Positions 32,601 to 40,266 of a stretch of DNA of 64,000 bases are shown here, one piece after another (positions within the stretch are counted from its first letter, which is position 1; each line of letters begins with the position of its first letter). Source of the DNA: JAABRU01 sp050180235 (GTDB lineage Bacteria > Desulfobacterota > Desulfobacteria > Desulfobacterales > Desulfococcaceae); NCBI GenBank assembly GCA_050180235.1, contig JBFXEJ010000004.1, positions 1 to 64,000 of the forward strand, in the 5' to 3' direction. Both the position numbers and the translations under genes were made by a program. A model generated the notes under the pieces. That model was not told the DNA's origin. It worked only from the letters and a program-made list of their open reading frames with translations, and searched no databases.

Positions 32601-32683
32601 CGGAAAAAGAGGACAAGGACGAACTGCTCAGTTGTTTTATTCACACATCATCCGATTCATTTTTCACTTTTTTTCAAAAGTAA
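29615..32683 (+). CDS. Secreted LamG - SGNH hydrolase - PKD x4 - anchor-domain protein
   Basis: About 1022 residues. A signal peptide (ending TVHA) is followed by a LamG/concanavalin-like jelly roll (about 30-260). The SGNH/GDSL hydrolase has nucleophile S278 in MPLGDSITAG and D453/H456 in DGIHPTSSGY; its usual GxND block is GTYD. Four PKD-like repeats follow (DGSxSS...YxWxQxSG, about 480-845), then a choice-of-anchor-U-like domain (LEIRLDNPGGQVVVIFYLPEP) and a C-terminal SCFIHTSS that looks like a degraded CFI-box. SGNH domains often remove acetyl groups from polysaccharides, so a polymer-modifying surface esterase is plausible. The start at 29615 (GGAG upstream) gives the signal peptide. 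A family E repeat begins directly after the stop codon. Confidence 0.85.
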   Translation: MNHIGYFSAAQVRSLVLFLFMFQIFLISNTVHAGCPEAIRAYWQLDETGPGIYADTVGNAQGQCAEQCPVPFVYGSVRGSQFFNGKDTGIDIPTNNIFRWNQNQSFSIAYRMKKNPGTVSWDETVMEIYDSATGMKFRAGIGKIGSGGVAVFILQDSDGKIYTLQGSTNLADGYWHYVVCVRDAVSGRNFLYVDSLLEISSAAVYSGDFISENATLHMGWSETDRDHRFTGLLDETAIYEKALTAAEIRENCYNGLSDIRWGLCDAKPEIRIMPLGDSITAGFSPGLEPEMEIGYRQKLYQDMIASGYDADFVGSQTFGSSVPDFDWHNEGYQKEYEEVPTGRTAGELKTEVYGLLNANPADIVLLHIGTYDTLSQNADSSDTEAVLDEIDRYNPEITVVLALIINGNPENPRITQYNSAVLSMAKRRIANGDKIILVNQESALTYSLDISEDGIHPTSSGYRNMADAWFAGLIKYPESVPLPDAGEDQDVFEKSTVVLDGSDSSDPNGPVASYLWTQISGPVVSISNASAMKTSFTAPSYESELIFRLSVQDQTGLIRNDEVIIRVHQYPLPQADPGPDQSVKAGETVILDGSASSATDAEIVTYQWAQISGTSVKLTASAPAQVSFAAPDPSEPEGETLVFMLTVTDDKGKQDAEEVLIHVERTLPVADPGEDQTVNSRDTVILDGSASSVTDGEIVTYQWAQTSGTSVTLSSSDKAEIQFTAPDTGLEGETLIFSLTVTDSRGKQDTAEISIHIINARPVANAGKDQTVTEGMTVTLDGSASYDPDGGISSYQWVQKSGSAVSLSNANAVQTTFVAPKVGDAGLVFALSVKDKVGLENSDEVLVTVNANGISGFPDSVTTFATLTGRYMGIHIESGGSLVKLGGLDPASISDTVSRPQNLPYGLTYLEIRLDNPGGQVVVIFYLPEPAPAGYLWYGYGTVKGWTAYNDAVFSADRKEVRMTFIDAGTGDEADSSSVSNGMIKNISGLGYIPPPEKEDKDELLSCFIHTSSDSFFTFFQK

Positions 32684-32735
32684 AACAGGCTTCCAGCTTG
32701 TTCATAACTTTCACAGGCAGGATGCCTGTGCTGCA
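32684..32735. repeat. Family E repeat, copy E3, abutting a stop codon
   Basis: AACAGGCTTCCAGCTTGTTC followed by CACAGGCAGGATGCCTGTGC. The preceding AAGTA, including part of the stop codon of the LamG-SGNH gene, also precedes copy E5 and a unit of E2, so the repeat seems to supply the stop. Confidence 0.65.
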
Positions 32736-32753
32736 TTGAGGAAAAACTGCATT

Positions 32754-33395
32754 ATGCCAATGAAAAACACAATCACAGCCTCTGTTCTTATGATACTGGG
32801 CGCCGTATTTCTCCGCTATGTCAGCAATGCAGAGGATATTCATCCCAACAGGCCCTTTGCGGATTTTCCAAAACAGATTGGTCAGTGGTCTGGAACCGAA
32901 AGCCGTTTTGATCCCAAAGTATACCAAGTATTGGGCGTGGATGATTCATTTTTATGCAATTACCATGATCCGGATGGCAGGCAGGTGCAGCTCTATATAG
33001 GTTTTTACCAAAGCCAGCGCGAGGGAGACCTGATTCATTCTCCCAAAAACTGTATGCCGGGTGCGGGATGGAATATTGTTGGCACTTCCCTTGTGAAAAT
33101 CAGAAAACCGGAAAATCCGGATGAGAAAACAGATGTGATTATGCTCAGGCTGCAAAATCGCGGTCAGAAACAGATCGTGCTGTACTGGTTTCATTCCAGA
33201 GGGCGTATCATTGCATCAGAATATATGGAAAAAATCTGGCTGGTCATTGATTCTGTCACACGGCATCGCACAGACGGTTCCTTTGTCCGTCTAATTTCCC
33301 CTGTTGTGAAAAATGATGAAGAAAAGGCTCTGAAATCTCTCACCGATTTTGCTGAGACAATTATGCCAATTTTGAATGAGTATATTCCATCATGA
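32754..33395 (+). CDS. epsI: Exosortase-associated protein EpsI
   Basis: A 213-residue EpsI-family protein: a short N-terminal membrane helix (ITASVLMILGAVFLRYV), then the periplasmic domain with FPKQIGQWSG, the conserved SQREGDLIHSPKNCMPGAGW block and YWFHSRGRIIASEYMEKIWLV. EpsI is encoded beside, or fused to, exosortases and is thought to assist polymer assembly or protein sorting. GAGGAAAA precedes ATG 32754. Its stop overlaps the exosortase start (ATGA). Confidence 0.92.
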   Translation: MPMKNTITASVLMILGAVFLRYVSNAEDIHPNRPFADFPKQIGQWSGTESRFDPKVYQVLGVDDSFLCNYHDPDGRQVQLYIGFYQSQREGDLIHSPKNCMPGAGWNIVGTSLVKIRKPENPDEKTDVIMLRLQNRGQKQIVLYWFHSRGRIIASEYMEKIWLVIDSVTRHRTDGSFVRLISPVVKNDEEKALKSLTDFAETIMPILNEYIPS

Positions 33396-34276
33396 AAACA
33401 AATCCTGAAATGACAGAAAGGCGCATGACTTCTCCTGCTGTTCAGACAGTTATGCTCTCCCTTTCTTTTGCCCTGCTTTATCATCACACCATCAGCGGAC
33501 TGATTCATGACTGGTCTTCTGATGAAAATTATTCCCACGGTTTTCTGATTCCTTTTATTGCAGGATATATGATATGGCAGAAAAAAACTGAACTGAAAAA
33601 AATAATATCTGCGCCTGGCAAATGGGGACTGTTCTTCATTCTGTTTGCTATTGCACTGCATATAGCGGGAAATATCGGAGCAGAATTTTTCACCATGCGA
33701 TTTTCCATTCCTGTGATGCTCTTTGGTCTGGTGCTGTATTTTTTTGGAAAAGAAACAGCCCGTGAGGTCTGGGTTCCCATCGCCTATCTGATATTTATGA
33801 TTCCCATTCCGTCCATTATCTGGAACCATGTGGCATTCCCTTTGCAGCTTTTTGCCGCAAAACTCACCGCAAATATTATTTATTTTATCGGAATACCGGT
33901 ACTGCGGGAAGGCAATGTTCTGCACCTGGCCAATACATCTCTGGAAGTGGTGGATGCCTGTTCCGGTCTGCGATCCCTGACCTCTCTGCTGGCGCTGAGC
34001 GCAGCCTTTGCATATATCGGATCATTAAAAAATCCCAATAAATGGATTCTGTTTCTCTCAGCCATTCCCATTGCTGTGCTTGTCAATATCATCCGCCTGA
34101 CATCAACAGCCATGATGGCCCGGTGGATCGGAGCGGAAACAGCGCAGGGTTTTCTGCATGATATGTCAGGAATGCTGGTGTTTGCAGTCGCGTTTGTGCT
34201 TTTGTTTGCTGTTTCCTATCTGCTTTCAAAAATGGAGAAAAAATTACAGCTTTCAGGAAAAGAGAAAGCCGCATGA
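33392..34276 (+). CDS. Exosortase (PEP-CTERM sorting transpeptidase)
   Basis: A 294-residue polytopic membrane enzyme with about eight hydrophobic segments. The catalytic triad of exosortases is visible: Cys190 in VVDACSGLRSL, Arg235 in VNIIRLTST and His256 in FLHDMSGM. It should cleave PEP-CTERM tails (one substrate candidate is encoded at 20562-21293) and transfer the protein to a membrane or polysaccharide acceptor. Neighbour types point to the XrtA group, but the subtype cannot be fixed by eye. A 31-codon frame overlapping its stop as ATGA (34273-34368) has no recognisable content. Confidence 0.94.
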   Translation: MKTNPEMTERRMTSPAVQTVMLSLSFALLYHHTISGLIHDWSSDENYSHGFLIPFIAGYMIWQKKTELKKIISAPGKWGLFFILFAIALHIAGNIGAEFFTMRFSIPVMLFGLVLYFFGKETAREVWVPIAYLIFMIPIPSIIWNHVAFPLQLFAAKLTANIIYFIGIPVLREGNVLHLANTSLEVVDACSGLRSLTSLLALSAAFAYIGSLKNPNKWILFLSAIPIAVLVNIIRLTSTAMMARWIGAETAQGFLHDMSGMLVFAVAFVLLFAVSYLLSKMEKKLQLSGKEKAA

Positions 34277-34427
34277 ATGCTGATGATCGTATGCAGCTTG
34301 TCCGGAATGGAGAATTTTCTGATTGCAAGAATCTCTTTTTCCGGTCTGAACTGGTGATCAGCACCTGACATCTGAACTATGATTTATTTGGAAAGAATTT
34401 GACCTGATGCAAGGATAACAACTCAAA

Positions 34428-35531
34428 ATGACAGACAAAAAAAAAAGTATTCACCTGATAGCCGCAGCCCGGCCCAATTTTATGAAAATCGCACCCCTGT
34501 ATCATGCCCTGAAAAAGGAAAAATGGGCTATGCCTTTTATTGTGCATACAGGACAGCATTATGATCTGAACATGTCAGATGTGTTTTTTCAGGATCTCGG
34601 ACTTCCGGAACCTGATATTCACATGGGCGTGGGCAGCGGTTCCCATGCGGAGCAGACAGGTCAGGTTATGATGGCTTATGAAAAAATTCTTATGGAAAAA
34701 CAGCCGGATCTGGTGGTTGTGGTGGGCGATGTCAATTCCACAATGGCTGCCACCATTGCCGCAGTCAAACTGGGCATTAAGGTGGCCCATCTGGAGGCAG
34801 GTCTGCGCTCTTTTGACCGCACCATGCCTGAAGAAATCAACCGGCTGGTCACAGATGCGCTTGCAGATATTCTGTGGACACCTTCGCCGGACGGAGATGA
34901 AAATCTGATCCGGGAAGGGGTTTCACCAAAGAAAATCTGCCGGGTGGGCAATATTATGATTGATTCCCTGGAAATGCTGCGGGACAAAATTGTACAGCAA
35001 AATACAGTGGAAGCAAACGGTCTTAAAAAAGGCGCATACGGAATTGTCACACTTCACCGTCCTTCCAATGTGGATCATCCGGAAATTCTTGCATCTCTTT
35101 GCCATATGCTCACACGCATTGCCAATGACAAACCTCTTGTTTTTCCCCTTCATCCCCGCACACGCAAAAATCTTGAGAAATACGGCCTTCTTTCCATACT
35201 AACCCAAAGCCGGGGAATATGTCTCATGGAACCCCAAAGTTATGTCCGGTTTATGAATCTGGTTTTCCACTGCGCGTTTGTCATCACAGATTCCGGCGGA
35301 ATTCAGGAAGAAACCTCTTATCTGGGAATTCCCTGCTTTACGCTTCGTCCCAATACCGAACGGCCTGTCACTGTCACGCAGGGAAGCAACTGCCTGTGCA
35401 AAGACCAAAATCTGGAGGAAAAAATGCAGTCTGTCCTGTGCGGAAACCGTCCGGAAAAGAAAAACATTGAACTTTGGGACGGCAAAACTGCGGAACGTGC
35501 TGTTGAATCCATAAAAGACATACTGCTGTAA
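34428..35531 (+). CDS. wecB: UDP-N-acetylglucosamine 2-epimerase (non-hydrolysing)
   Basis: The 367-residue enzyme interconverts UDP-GlcNAc and UDP-ManNAc. Conserved stretches include ARPNFMKIAPLYHAL, HTGQHYDLNMSDVFFQ, HLEAGLRSFDRTMPEEINR, TLHRPSNVD and DSGGIQEE-SYLGIPCFTLRPNTERP. AAGGATAAC precedes the ATG. A second, diverged version of its last 28 codons is found 0.67 kb downstream (36199-36282), next to the following gene of the locus. Confidence 0.95.
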   Translation: MTDKKKSIHLIAAARPNFMKIAPLYHALKKEKWAMPFIVHTGQHYDLNMSDVFFQDLGLPEPDIHMGVGSGSHAEQTGQVMMAYEKILMEKQPDLVVVVGDVNSTMAATIAAVKLGIKVAHLEAGLRSFDRTMPEEINRLVTDALADILWTPSPDGDENLIREGVSPKKICRVGNIMIDSLEMLRDKIVQQNTVEANGLKKGAYGIVTLHRPSNVDHPEILASLCHMLTRIANDKPLVFPLHPRTRKNLEKYGLLSILTQSRGICLMEPQSYVRFMNLVFHCAFVITDSGGIQEETSYLGIPCFTLRPNTERPVTVTQGSNCLCKDQNLEEKMQSVLCGNRPEKKNIELWDGKTAERAVESIKDILL

Positions 35532-35561
35532 AAAAACTTCAGATCATTCCGATTATTTATA

Positions 35562-35772
35562 ATGCCAACTGTATTAAAAATAAAAGCATTCCGTTTCCAT
35601 TTTTATTCAGATGAAGGAAATGAACCTCCGCATATTCATGTGGACACACCGGAAGGAGAATGCAAATTCTGGCTTGATCCGGTGCGTCTGGCAAGAAACC
35701 GGGGAGCACATCCGCGCACACCTCAGACTGATTGAAAAAATAGTTTTCAACTATCTGGATTTGTTAAAGTAA
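35562..35772 (+). pseudogene. DUF4160 protein gene with a frameshift
   Basis: The first frame reads MPTVLKIKAFRFHFYSDEG, NEPPHIHVDTPEGECKFWLD and LARNRG, the DUF4160 core, but ends early at TGA 35733-35735. The +1 frame entered at the G4 run 35701-35704 continues with EHIRAHLRLIEKIVFNYLDL up to TAA 35770-35772, exactly the expected C-terminus. One base too many, or two missing, explains this. The DUF2442 gene follows 8 bp later, the usual partner, so the pair behaves like a small toxin-antitoxin-type module of unproven function. A sequencing error is an alternative. Confidence 0.75.
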
Positions 35773-35779
35773 AAATACA

Positions 35780-36073
35780 ATGAGTTCCAAAGTCAAAGAA
35801 TATAAAACATCTGTTGAGCCTGCTGCCATCAGAGCATGGGCAGAGGAAAGAATGATTTTTCTCGAACTTACAGATGGCCGTATTCTGGGATTTCCTGCCG
35901 ACCGTTTCCGGATTCTCAGAGAGGCAACTGACGGGCAACTGAAAAAAGTCAGCCTGCGTCTCAACGGATTTGCCCTGCGATGGGAAGAACTGGATGAAGA
36001 TATTACAGTTCCCGGTGTTGTGGCAGGCAATTTTCAGTTGCCCTATGAAACAGAACTGCTGAAAGTTGCTTAA
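35780..36073 (+). CDS. DUF2442 domain protein
   Basis: A 97-residue protein with the DUF2442 pattern: IRAWAEERMIFLELTDGRIL, FPADRFRILREATDGQL and LRWEELDEDITVPGVVAG. The family is usually encoded next to DUF4160 and is suspected to be one half of a toxin-antitoxin-like pair; its biochemical role is not established. No strong ribosome site precedes ATG 35780, so it may be coupled to the upstream frame. A family D repeat starts 28 bp behind it. Confidence 0.8.
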   Translation: MSSKVKEYKTSVEPAAIRAWAEERMIFLELTDGRILGFPADRFRILREATDGQLKKVSLRLNGFALRWEELDEDITVPGVVAGNFQLPYETELLKVA

Positions 36074-36100
36074 ATTTTTCCAATTTTGTTGGAAAATCCG

Positions 36101-36197
36101 TTAGGTGATTTATGAAAATAAATATCCCGGTTCAGTTTACAGGCACAGGCCAGAAGCTTATGCTGCGGTGGGATGTTCTTTTCTGGAAATCACCTTA
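36101..36197. repeat. Family D element, copy D4
   Basis: TTAGGTGATTTATGAAAATA at the left and TTTCTGGAAATCACCTTA at the right, with the CCCGGTTCAGTTTACAGGCA core. It separates the DUF4160/DUF2442 cassette from the wecB tail fragment. Confidence 0.72.
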
Positions 36198-36198
36198 A

Positions 36199-36282
36199 AA
36201 GAGAAACATTGAACTCTGGGACGGCAGAACCGCACAGCGGGTTGCTGCATCCATCAGAGAAAATATTGGAGAAATATCATGA
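36199..36282 (+). pseudogene. Diverged 3' end of a second wecB
   Basis: Read from 36199 the frame gives KRNIELWDGRTAQRVAASIR and ends at TGA 36280-36282. It corresponds to the end of WecB at 34428-35531 (KKNIELWDGKTAERAVESIK). Its stop overlaps the ATG of the next gene (ATGA), as expected if the ancestral wecB of this locus lay directly upstream of it. The two tails differ at many bases, so this is not a fresh duplication. Confidence 0.75.
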
Positions 36283-36743
36283 ACCTGATGCACAGGAATC
36301 AGATTGACCGGATTATGGGTCAGTTTGAACAGGGAATCATAACAAGAAAACAGGCCGTATGGAGTTTGACAGAAATGCCAGAACATCCTGATTTTCAGGG
36401 AATATGGGAAACTTTGATTGTTCACATTGTCTTAATGGAAATTTCCCGTGTGATGCCGGATACAGAGAAATACAGAAAACACTGGCAGACTGAAATCAAA
36501 GCATGGCAGAACCGGCTGAACCGTTTCTTCCGCAAGAACCGAACCTCTTACCGCAATGCTGTCAGAAAACATTTTTATCAGGCTGCCGATCACCTGTTTA
36601 AAGATGATTATGCCAATCTGCTGTTCAGTCTTGAAATTCATCTGGAAGAAATAACCGGGAATACAGATTTTGACATTGAAAATGTTCTGACCGGACTGAA
36701 ACCGGAAACAAAAGACATGGAATGGTTTCTGGATTATTTATGA
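36279..36743 (+). CDS. Hypothetical helical protein
   Basis: A 154-residue protein that I do not recognise. It is predicted helical throughout, without a signal peptide or membrane segment. It has a basic central part (WQNRLNRFFRKNRTSYRNAVRKHFYQ) and an acidic C-terminal end. TTGGAGAAA precedes ATG 36279, which overlaps the wecB-tail stop; its own stop overlaps the deacetylase start as ATGA. Tight coupling on both sides argues that it is a real component of the polysaccharide locus, perhaps a small regulator or scaffold. Confidence 0.6.
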   Translation: MNLMHRNQIDRIMGQFEQGIITRKQAVWSLTEMPEHPDFQGIWETLIVHIVLMEISRVMPDTEKYRKHWQTEIKAWQNRLNRFFRKNRTSYRNAVRKHFYQAADHLFKDDYANLLFSLEIHLEEITGNTDFDIENVLTGLKPETKDMEWFLDYL

Positions 36744-37630
36744 AAAAAACAATTCTTCTGACAATTGATGTGGAAGACTGGTTTCAGGTGGAAAATTTCA
36801 AGCCGTATATCCGTTTTTCTGACTGGAATTTCTGCGAACACCGGGTGGAAAAAAACACCCACCGTCTTCTTGATTTTCTGGATCAGCAGAAGTGCCTGAA
36901 TCCGGATACCGGGGAATATGAAAAACCTGGGGCCACATTTTTTATTCTGGGATGGCTCGCGGAAAAGTATCCGGGGATTGTGCGGGAAATCCATGACAGG
37001 GGCCATGAGGTAGCCTCTCACGGATATTATCATCATCTGTGCAGGCAGGAATCCTGTGAAAATTTGAAAAATGATCTTGCAAAAAGCAGAAAAATGCTGG
37101 AAGATATTATTGGCTGTTCTGTAAAAGGCTATCGTGCGCCCAGTTTTTCCGTTGACAATGAAATTCTGAAAATTATTCAGGATAGTGGCTATCTCTATGA
37201 TTCCAGTTATAATTCTTTTGCCATGCACGGACGTTACGGCCATGTCTCCCTGCCGGAAAACAGAAAAACAGGAATTGCTGTGAAAATGGCAGAGAATTTT
37301 TATGAACTGCCTGTGAGCAATCTGAACATGGGAAAACATATTCTTCCCTGGGGCGGCGGCGGGTATTTCCGTCTGATTCCTTTTCCTGTGTTCAGACAGG
37401 GAATCAGAAATATACTCAGGCATGAGGACGCTTATCTGTTTTACATGCACCCCTGGGAAATTGACCAGGATCAGCCCAGAGTGAAACAGGCTTCCGCGTT
37501 TTTTAAGTTCAGGCATTACAGCAATCTTCACAGAACTGAAGCAAAACTCTCCGGACTGTTTCAGTCCTTTGCAGCCTGCTGTTTTATGGGCTGTCATCAT
37601 TATTTGAAGGAATCAGCCAAATGTGCATAA
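36740..37630 (+). CDS. XrtA-type polysaccharide deacetylase (NodB fold)
   Basis: A 296-residue cytoplasmic-looking NodB deacetylase. Motif 1 LTIDVEDWFQV (residues 6-16) supplies the catalytic aspartate pair. Motif 2 is EVASHGYYHH with the metal histidines, followed by GYRAPSFSVDN. The C-terminal FYMHPWEIDQDQPR region is characteristic of the exosortase-associated subgroup (DUF3473 extension). The start at 36740 (MKKTILLTIDVED) overlaps the previous stop; the longer reading from 36722 adds only six residues. It probably removes N-acetyl groups from the growing polymer. Confidence 0.92.
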   Translation: MKKTILLTIDVEDWFQVENFKPYIRFSDWNFCEHRVEKNTHRLLDFLDQQKCLNPDTGEYEKPGATFFILGWLAEKYPGIVREIHDRGHEVASHGYYHHLCRQESCENLKNDLAKSRKMLEDIIGCSVKGYRAPSFSVDNEILKIIQDSGYLYDSSYNSFAMHGRYGHVSLPENRKTGIAVKMAENFYELPVSNLNMGKHILPWGGGGYFRLIPFPVFRQGIRNILRHEDAYLFYMHPWEIDQDQPRVKQASAFFKFRHYSNLHRTEAKLSGLFQSFAACCFMGCHHYLKESAKCA

Positions 37631-38649
37631 GACTGTTTGAACCTGCGGATCAGAAATATTGGGATTATTATGTCATGCACCATTTCCGCAGCAGTTTTTT
37701 TCATCTGAGCGGATGGAAAAATGTTGTGGAACGCTCCTTTAGGCATAAAGCCTTTTACCTGATATATGAGGAAAATTTCCGGATCAAAGGCGTATTTCCG
37801 CTGTTTTCCGTCAAAAGCATTCTCTTTGGCAAATCCATGGTATCTGTGCCTTTTGGCACATACGGCGGAATTCTTGCTGATGACAAAAATATTGAACAGC
37901 AGCTTTACTGCAAAGCAGTGGAGTTGACAAAAGACAATTATCTGGAATATCTGGAAATCAGAAATGAAGAAAATCTGCTGCCGGATATGCCGGGAAAAGA
38001 TTTGTATTATGTGTTCAAAAAGGAAATTGATGCTGATAATGAGAAAAATCTCAACAGCATTCCCAGAAAAACCCGGAGAATGATCCGTCAGGGCATGAAA
38101 AATGAGTTGGAAGCACGTTTTGGCGGTGTGGAACTGCTTGACATATTTTATGATTTGTTTGCCCGAAGTTATCATCGGCTGGGATCTCCGGTTTTTTCCA
38201 AAAAATATCTTAAAAATATTCTGGAAGAATTCAAAAACAAAACCAATATCCTGATTATCTTCAAAGATGACAAAGCTCTTTCCGGAGTTCTCAGTTTTTA
38301 TTTCAAAGATCAGGTCATTCCCTATTATTCAGGTGCTGTTCCGGAATCCCAGAATCTTGCAGCAAATGATTATCTGTACTGGGCTCTGATGAGTGATGCT
38401 GCCCAGAAAGGATACCGGATTTTTGATTTTGGCAGAAGCAAGAAAGATACCGGGCCTTTTCATTTCAAACGCCACTGGGGATTTGAACCCCGGCTGCTGC
38501 ATTACCGCTATTATCTGAACACAGTCACAGAAGTGCCCAATATCAGTCCGGCAAATCCCAAGTATCATAAAAAAATAGAAATATGGCGAAAACTGCCTTT
38601 GTGGGCCACCAAAATCATCGGACCGGAGATTGTCAGATATGTTCCGTAA
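37621..38649 (+). CDS. FemAB-like acyltransferase, exosortase-system associated
   Basis: A 342-residue GNAT/FemAB-fold protein of the type encoded in PEP-CTERM loci. It shows SSFFHLSGWKNVVERSFRHKAFYL near the N-terminus, SIPRKTRRMIRQGMKNELEA in the middle, and the C-terminal YWALMSDAAQKGYRIFDFGR and TGPFHFKRHWGFEP blocks that mark the family. FemAB enzymes use aminoacyl-tRNA to acylate amino groups; deacetylation by the preceding gene could expose such amines. This is an inference from order only. It overlaps the deacetylase by 10 bp. Confidence 0.87.
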   Translation: MCIRLFEPADQKYWDYYVMHHFRSSFFHLSGWKNVVERSFRHKAFYLIYEENFRIKGVFPLFSVKSILFGKSMVSVPFGTYGGILADDKNIEQQLYCKAVELTKDNYLEYLEIRNEENLLPDMPGKDLYYVFKKEIDADNEKNLNSIPRKTRRMIRQGMKNELEARFGGVELLDIFYDLFARSYHRLGSPVFSKKYLKNILEEFKNKTNILIIFKDDKALSGVLSFYFKDQVIPYYSGAVPESQNLAANDYLYWALMSDAAQKGYRIFDFGRSKKDTGPFHFKRHWGFEPRLLHYRYYLNTVTEVPNISPANPKYHKKIEIWRKLPLWATKIIGPEIVRYVP

Positions 38650-39043
38650 TTTTGAACAGCTTCAGCCGGAACAGTGCAGGGTGATTCTTGCAGGATATAT
38701 GCTGCTTCTGCTTGTGCTGTCTTTGATTCCATCGGATCAGTCCCTGCCCTTCAAATACCGCTTCCATCTGAATCCTGAATTGCAGAATCTGGGGCATATT
38801 CCGGCATATATGATTCTCGGTTTTTTATGGCTCCATTTTATTGAAAAGCAAAAAATAGTCAGAAACACAGCGTTTTATGTTTTTGCATCTGCCAGTGGAT
38901 ACGGAATTGTCAATGAACTGCTGCAGGTATTTGTTCCTGGGCGTTTTTTTTCTGTTTTGGACATACTTTTCAATGTCATGGGCGTTTTGCTGGGAATCAT
39001 GCTTTTCCGCTGTTATACAAAAATGCACAAAAGGCCGATATGA
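38639..39043 (+). CDS. VanZ-family membrane protein
   Basis: A 134-residue protein with four hydrophobic segments and the VanZ-like pattern LSLIPSDQSLPF, LQNLGHIPAYMILGFLW and ASGYGIVNELLQVFVPGRFFSVLDILFNVMGVLLG. VanZ-like proteins are frequent in exosortase loci, but their role there is unknown. Start ATG 38639 lies inside the FemAB gene; a TTG at 38630 is an alternative. Its stop overlaps the next start (ATGA). Confidence 0.85.
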   Translation: MFRNFEQLQPEQCRVILAGYMLLLLVLSLIPSDQSLPFKYRFHLNPELQNLGHIPAYMILGFLWLHFIEKQKIVRNTAFYVFASASGYGIVNELLQVFVPGRFFSVLDILFNVMGVLLGIMLFRCYTKMHKRPI

Positions 39044-40266
39044 AAATTCTCTATCTTTCTCATCGGATTCCCTATCCGCCCAACAAAGGGGATAAAGTCA
39101 GATCGTTCAATGAAATCAAATATTTTTCCTCTTTTCATGATATAGATCTGGCCGCGCTGGTTGACAATCCGGCAGATTTCAGATATGAATCTGATCTGAA
39201 AAAATATTGCAGAAATGTGATGCTCGCCCCGCTGAATCCTTTGAAAGGCAAGATTAAAGGACTGTTTCGGATGATTCAGGGCCAGCCCCTGTCAGTGGGA
39301 TATTTTTATTCCAAATCTCTGCAAAAGAAAATTGATCTGCTTCTTTTTCAAAACGATTACAATGCCATTGTCTGTTTTTCCTCTCCAATGGCAGAATATC
39401 TCTATACCTCGCGGAGCGGAAAAAATCTGTTTTCAGAAAAAAAACGTCCTGGACTGATTATGGATTTCTGCGATCTGGATTCAGACAAATGGCGTCAGTA
39501 TGCCCAAAACTGCGCTTTTCCGCTGAATCTGATCTACCGGATGGAATACAGATTTCTGCTGGAATATGAAAAAAAAATAAACCGGGATTTTGACCGTTCC
39601 ATTTTCATATCTGAACAGGAAGCCAGTCTGTTTTACCAGTTGTATCCCCGTGCCTGTAAAATATCTGTTATCCCGAATGGCGTGGATCATCAGTATTTTT
39701 CTCCGCAGGGTTCTGATCTTCCCCTTGCGGAAAAAAAAGGGCCTGTTCTGCTTTTTACAGGTGCAATGGATTATTACGCGAATGTGGATGGCGTATGCCG
39801 GTTTTGTGCAGATATTTTCCCACTCATCAAAGCAAAATATGCAGATGCACAATTTTATATTGTCGGCAGCAAACCCGATCCCAGGGTCAGGGATTTGGAA
39901 AAAATCAAAGATGTGCATGTGACCGGTTTTGTGGATGATATTCGTCCCTATTATGAAATGGCTGATGTCAGTGTGATTCCGCTGCGCATTGCCAGAGGGG
40001 TTCAGAACAAGGTGCTGGAAGCCATGTCCATGAAAAAGGCGGTGGTGACAACATCAACCGCTGTGAAGGGGATCAGGACAGACAAAAATGTTCCTTTTCT
40101 GATTGCAGATGAATCTCAGCATTTCGCAAATGAGGTGACAAGAATTCTGGAAAGCAGGGCATTGGGAAATTATCTGGGAAAGATGGCAAGAGAATATATA
40201 ACTGTTTTCTGTGACTGGAAAAAGAATATGTCTGATTTGAATGATATTGTCATAAACTTACAATGA
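39040..40266 (+). CDS. Glycosyltransferase, PEP-CTERM locus type
   Basis: A 408-residue GT-B enzyme. The N-terminal YLSHRIPYPPNKGDKVRSFN, followed by LAALVDNPAD, is typical of the sugar transferases associated with exosortase A (I recognise the TIGR03087 group). The C-terminal half has the GT4-like nucleotide-sugar site VIPLRIARGVQNKVLEAMSMKKAVV. The donor and linkage are not readable from sequence. It is translationally coupled on both sides. Confidence 0.9.
   Translation: MKILYLSHRIPYPPNKGDKVRSFNEIKYFSSFHDIDLAALVDNPADFRYESDLKKYCRNVMLAPLNPLKGKIKGLFRMIQGQPLSVGYFYSKSLQKKIDLLLFQNDYNAIVCFSSPMAEYLYTSRSGKNLFSEKKRPGLIMDFCDLDSDKWRQYAQNCAFPLNLIYRMEYRFLLEYEKKINRDFDRSIFISEQEASLFYQLYPRACKISVIPNGVDHQYFSPQGSDLPLAEKKGPVLLFTGAMDYYANVDGVCRFCADIFPLIKAKYADAQFYIVGSKPDPRVRDLEKIKDVHVTGFVDDIRPYYEMADVSVIPLRIARGVQNKVLEAMSMKKAVVTTSTAVKGIRTDKNVPFLIADESQHFANEVTRILESRALGNYLGKMAREYITVFCDWKKNMSDLNDIVINLQ

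Noticed and set aside
34273..34368. A 31-codon frame overlapping the exosortase stop as ATGA
   Set aside because: The overlap fits the coupling style of the locus, but the peptide has no recognisable feature and could easily arise by chance.
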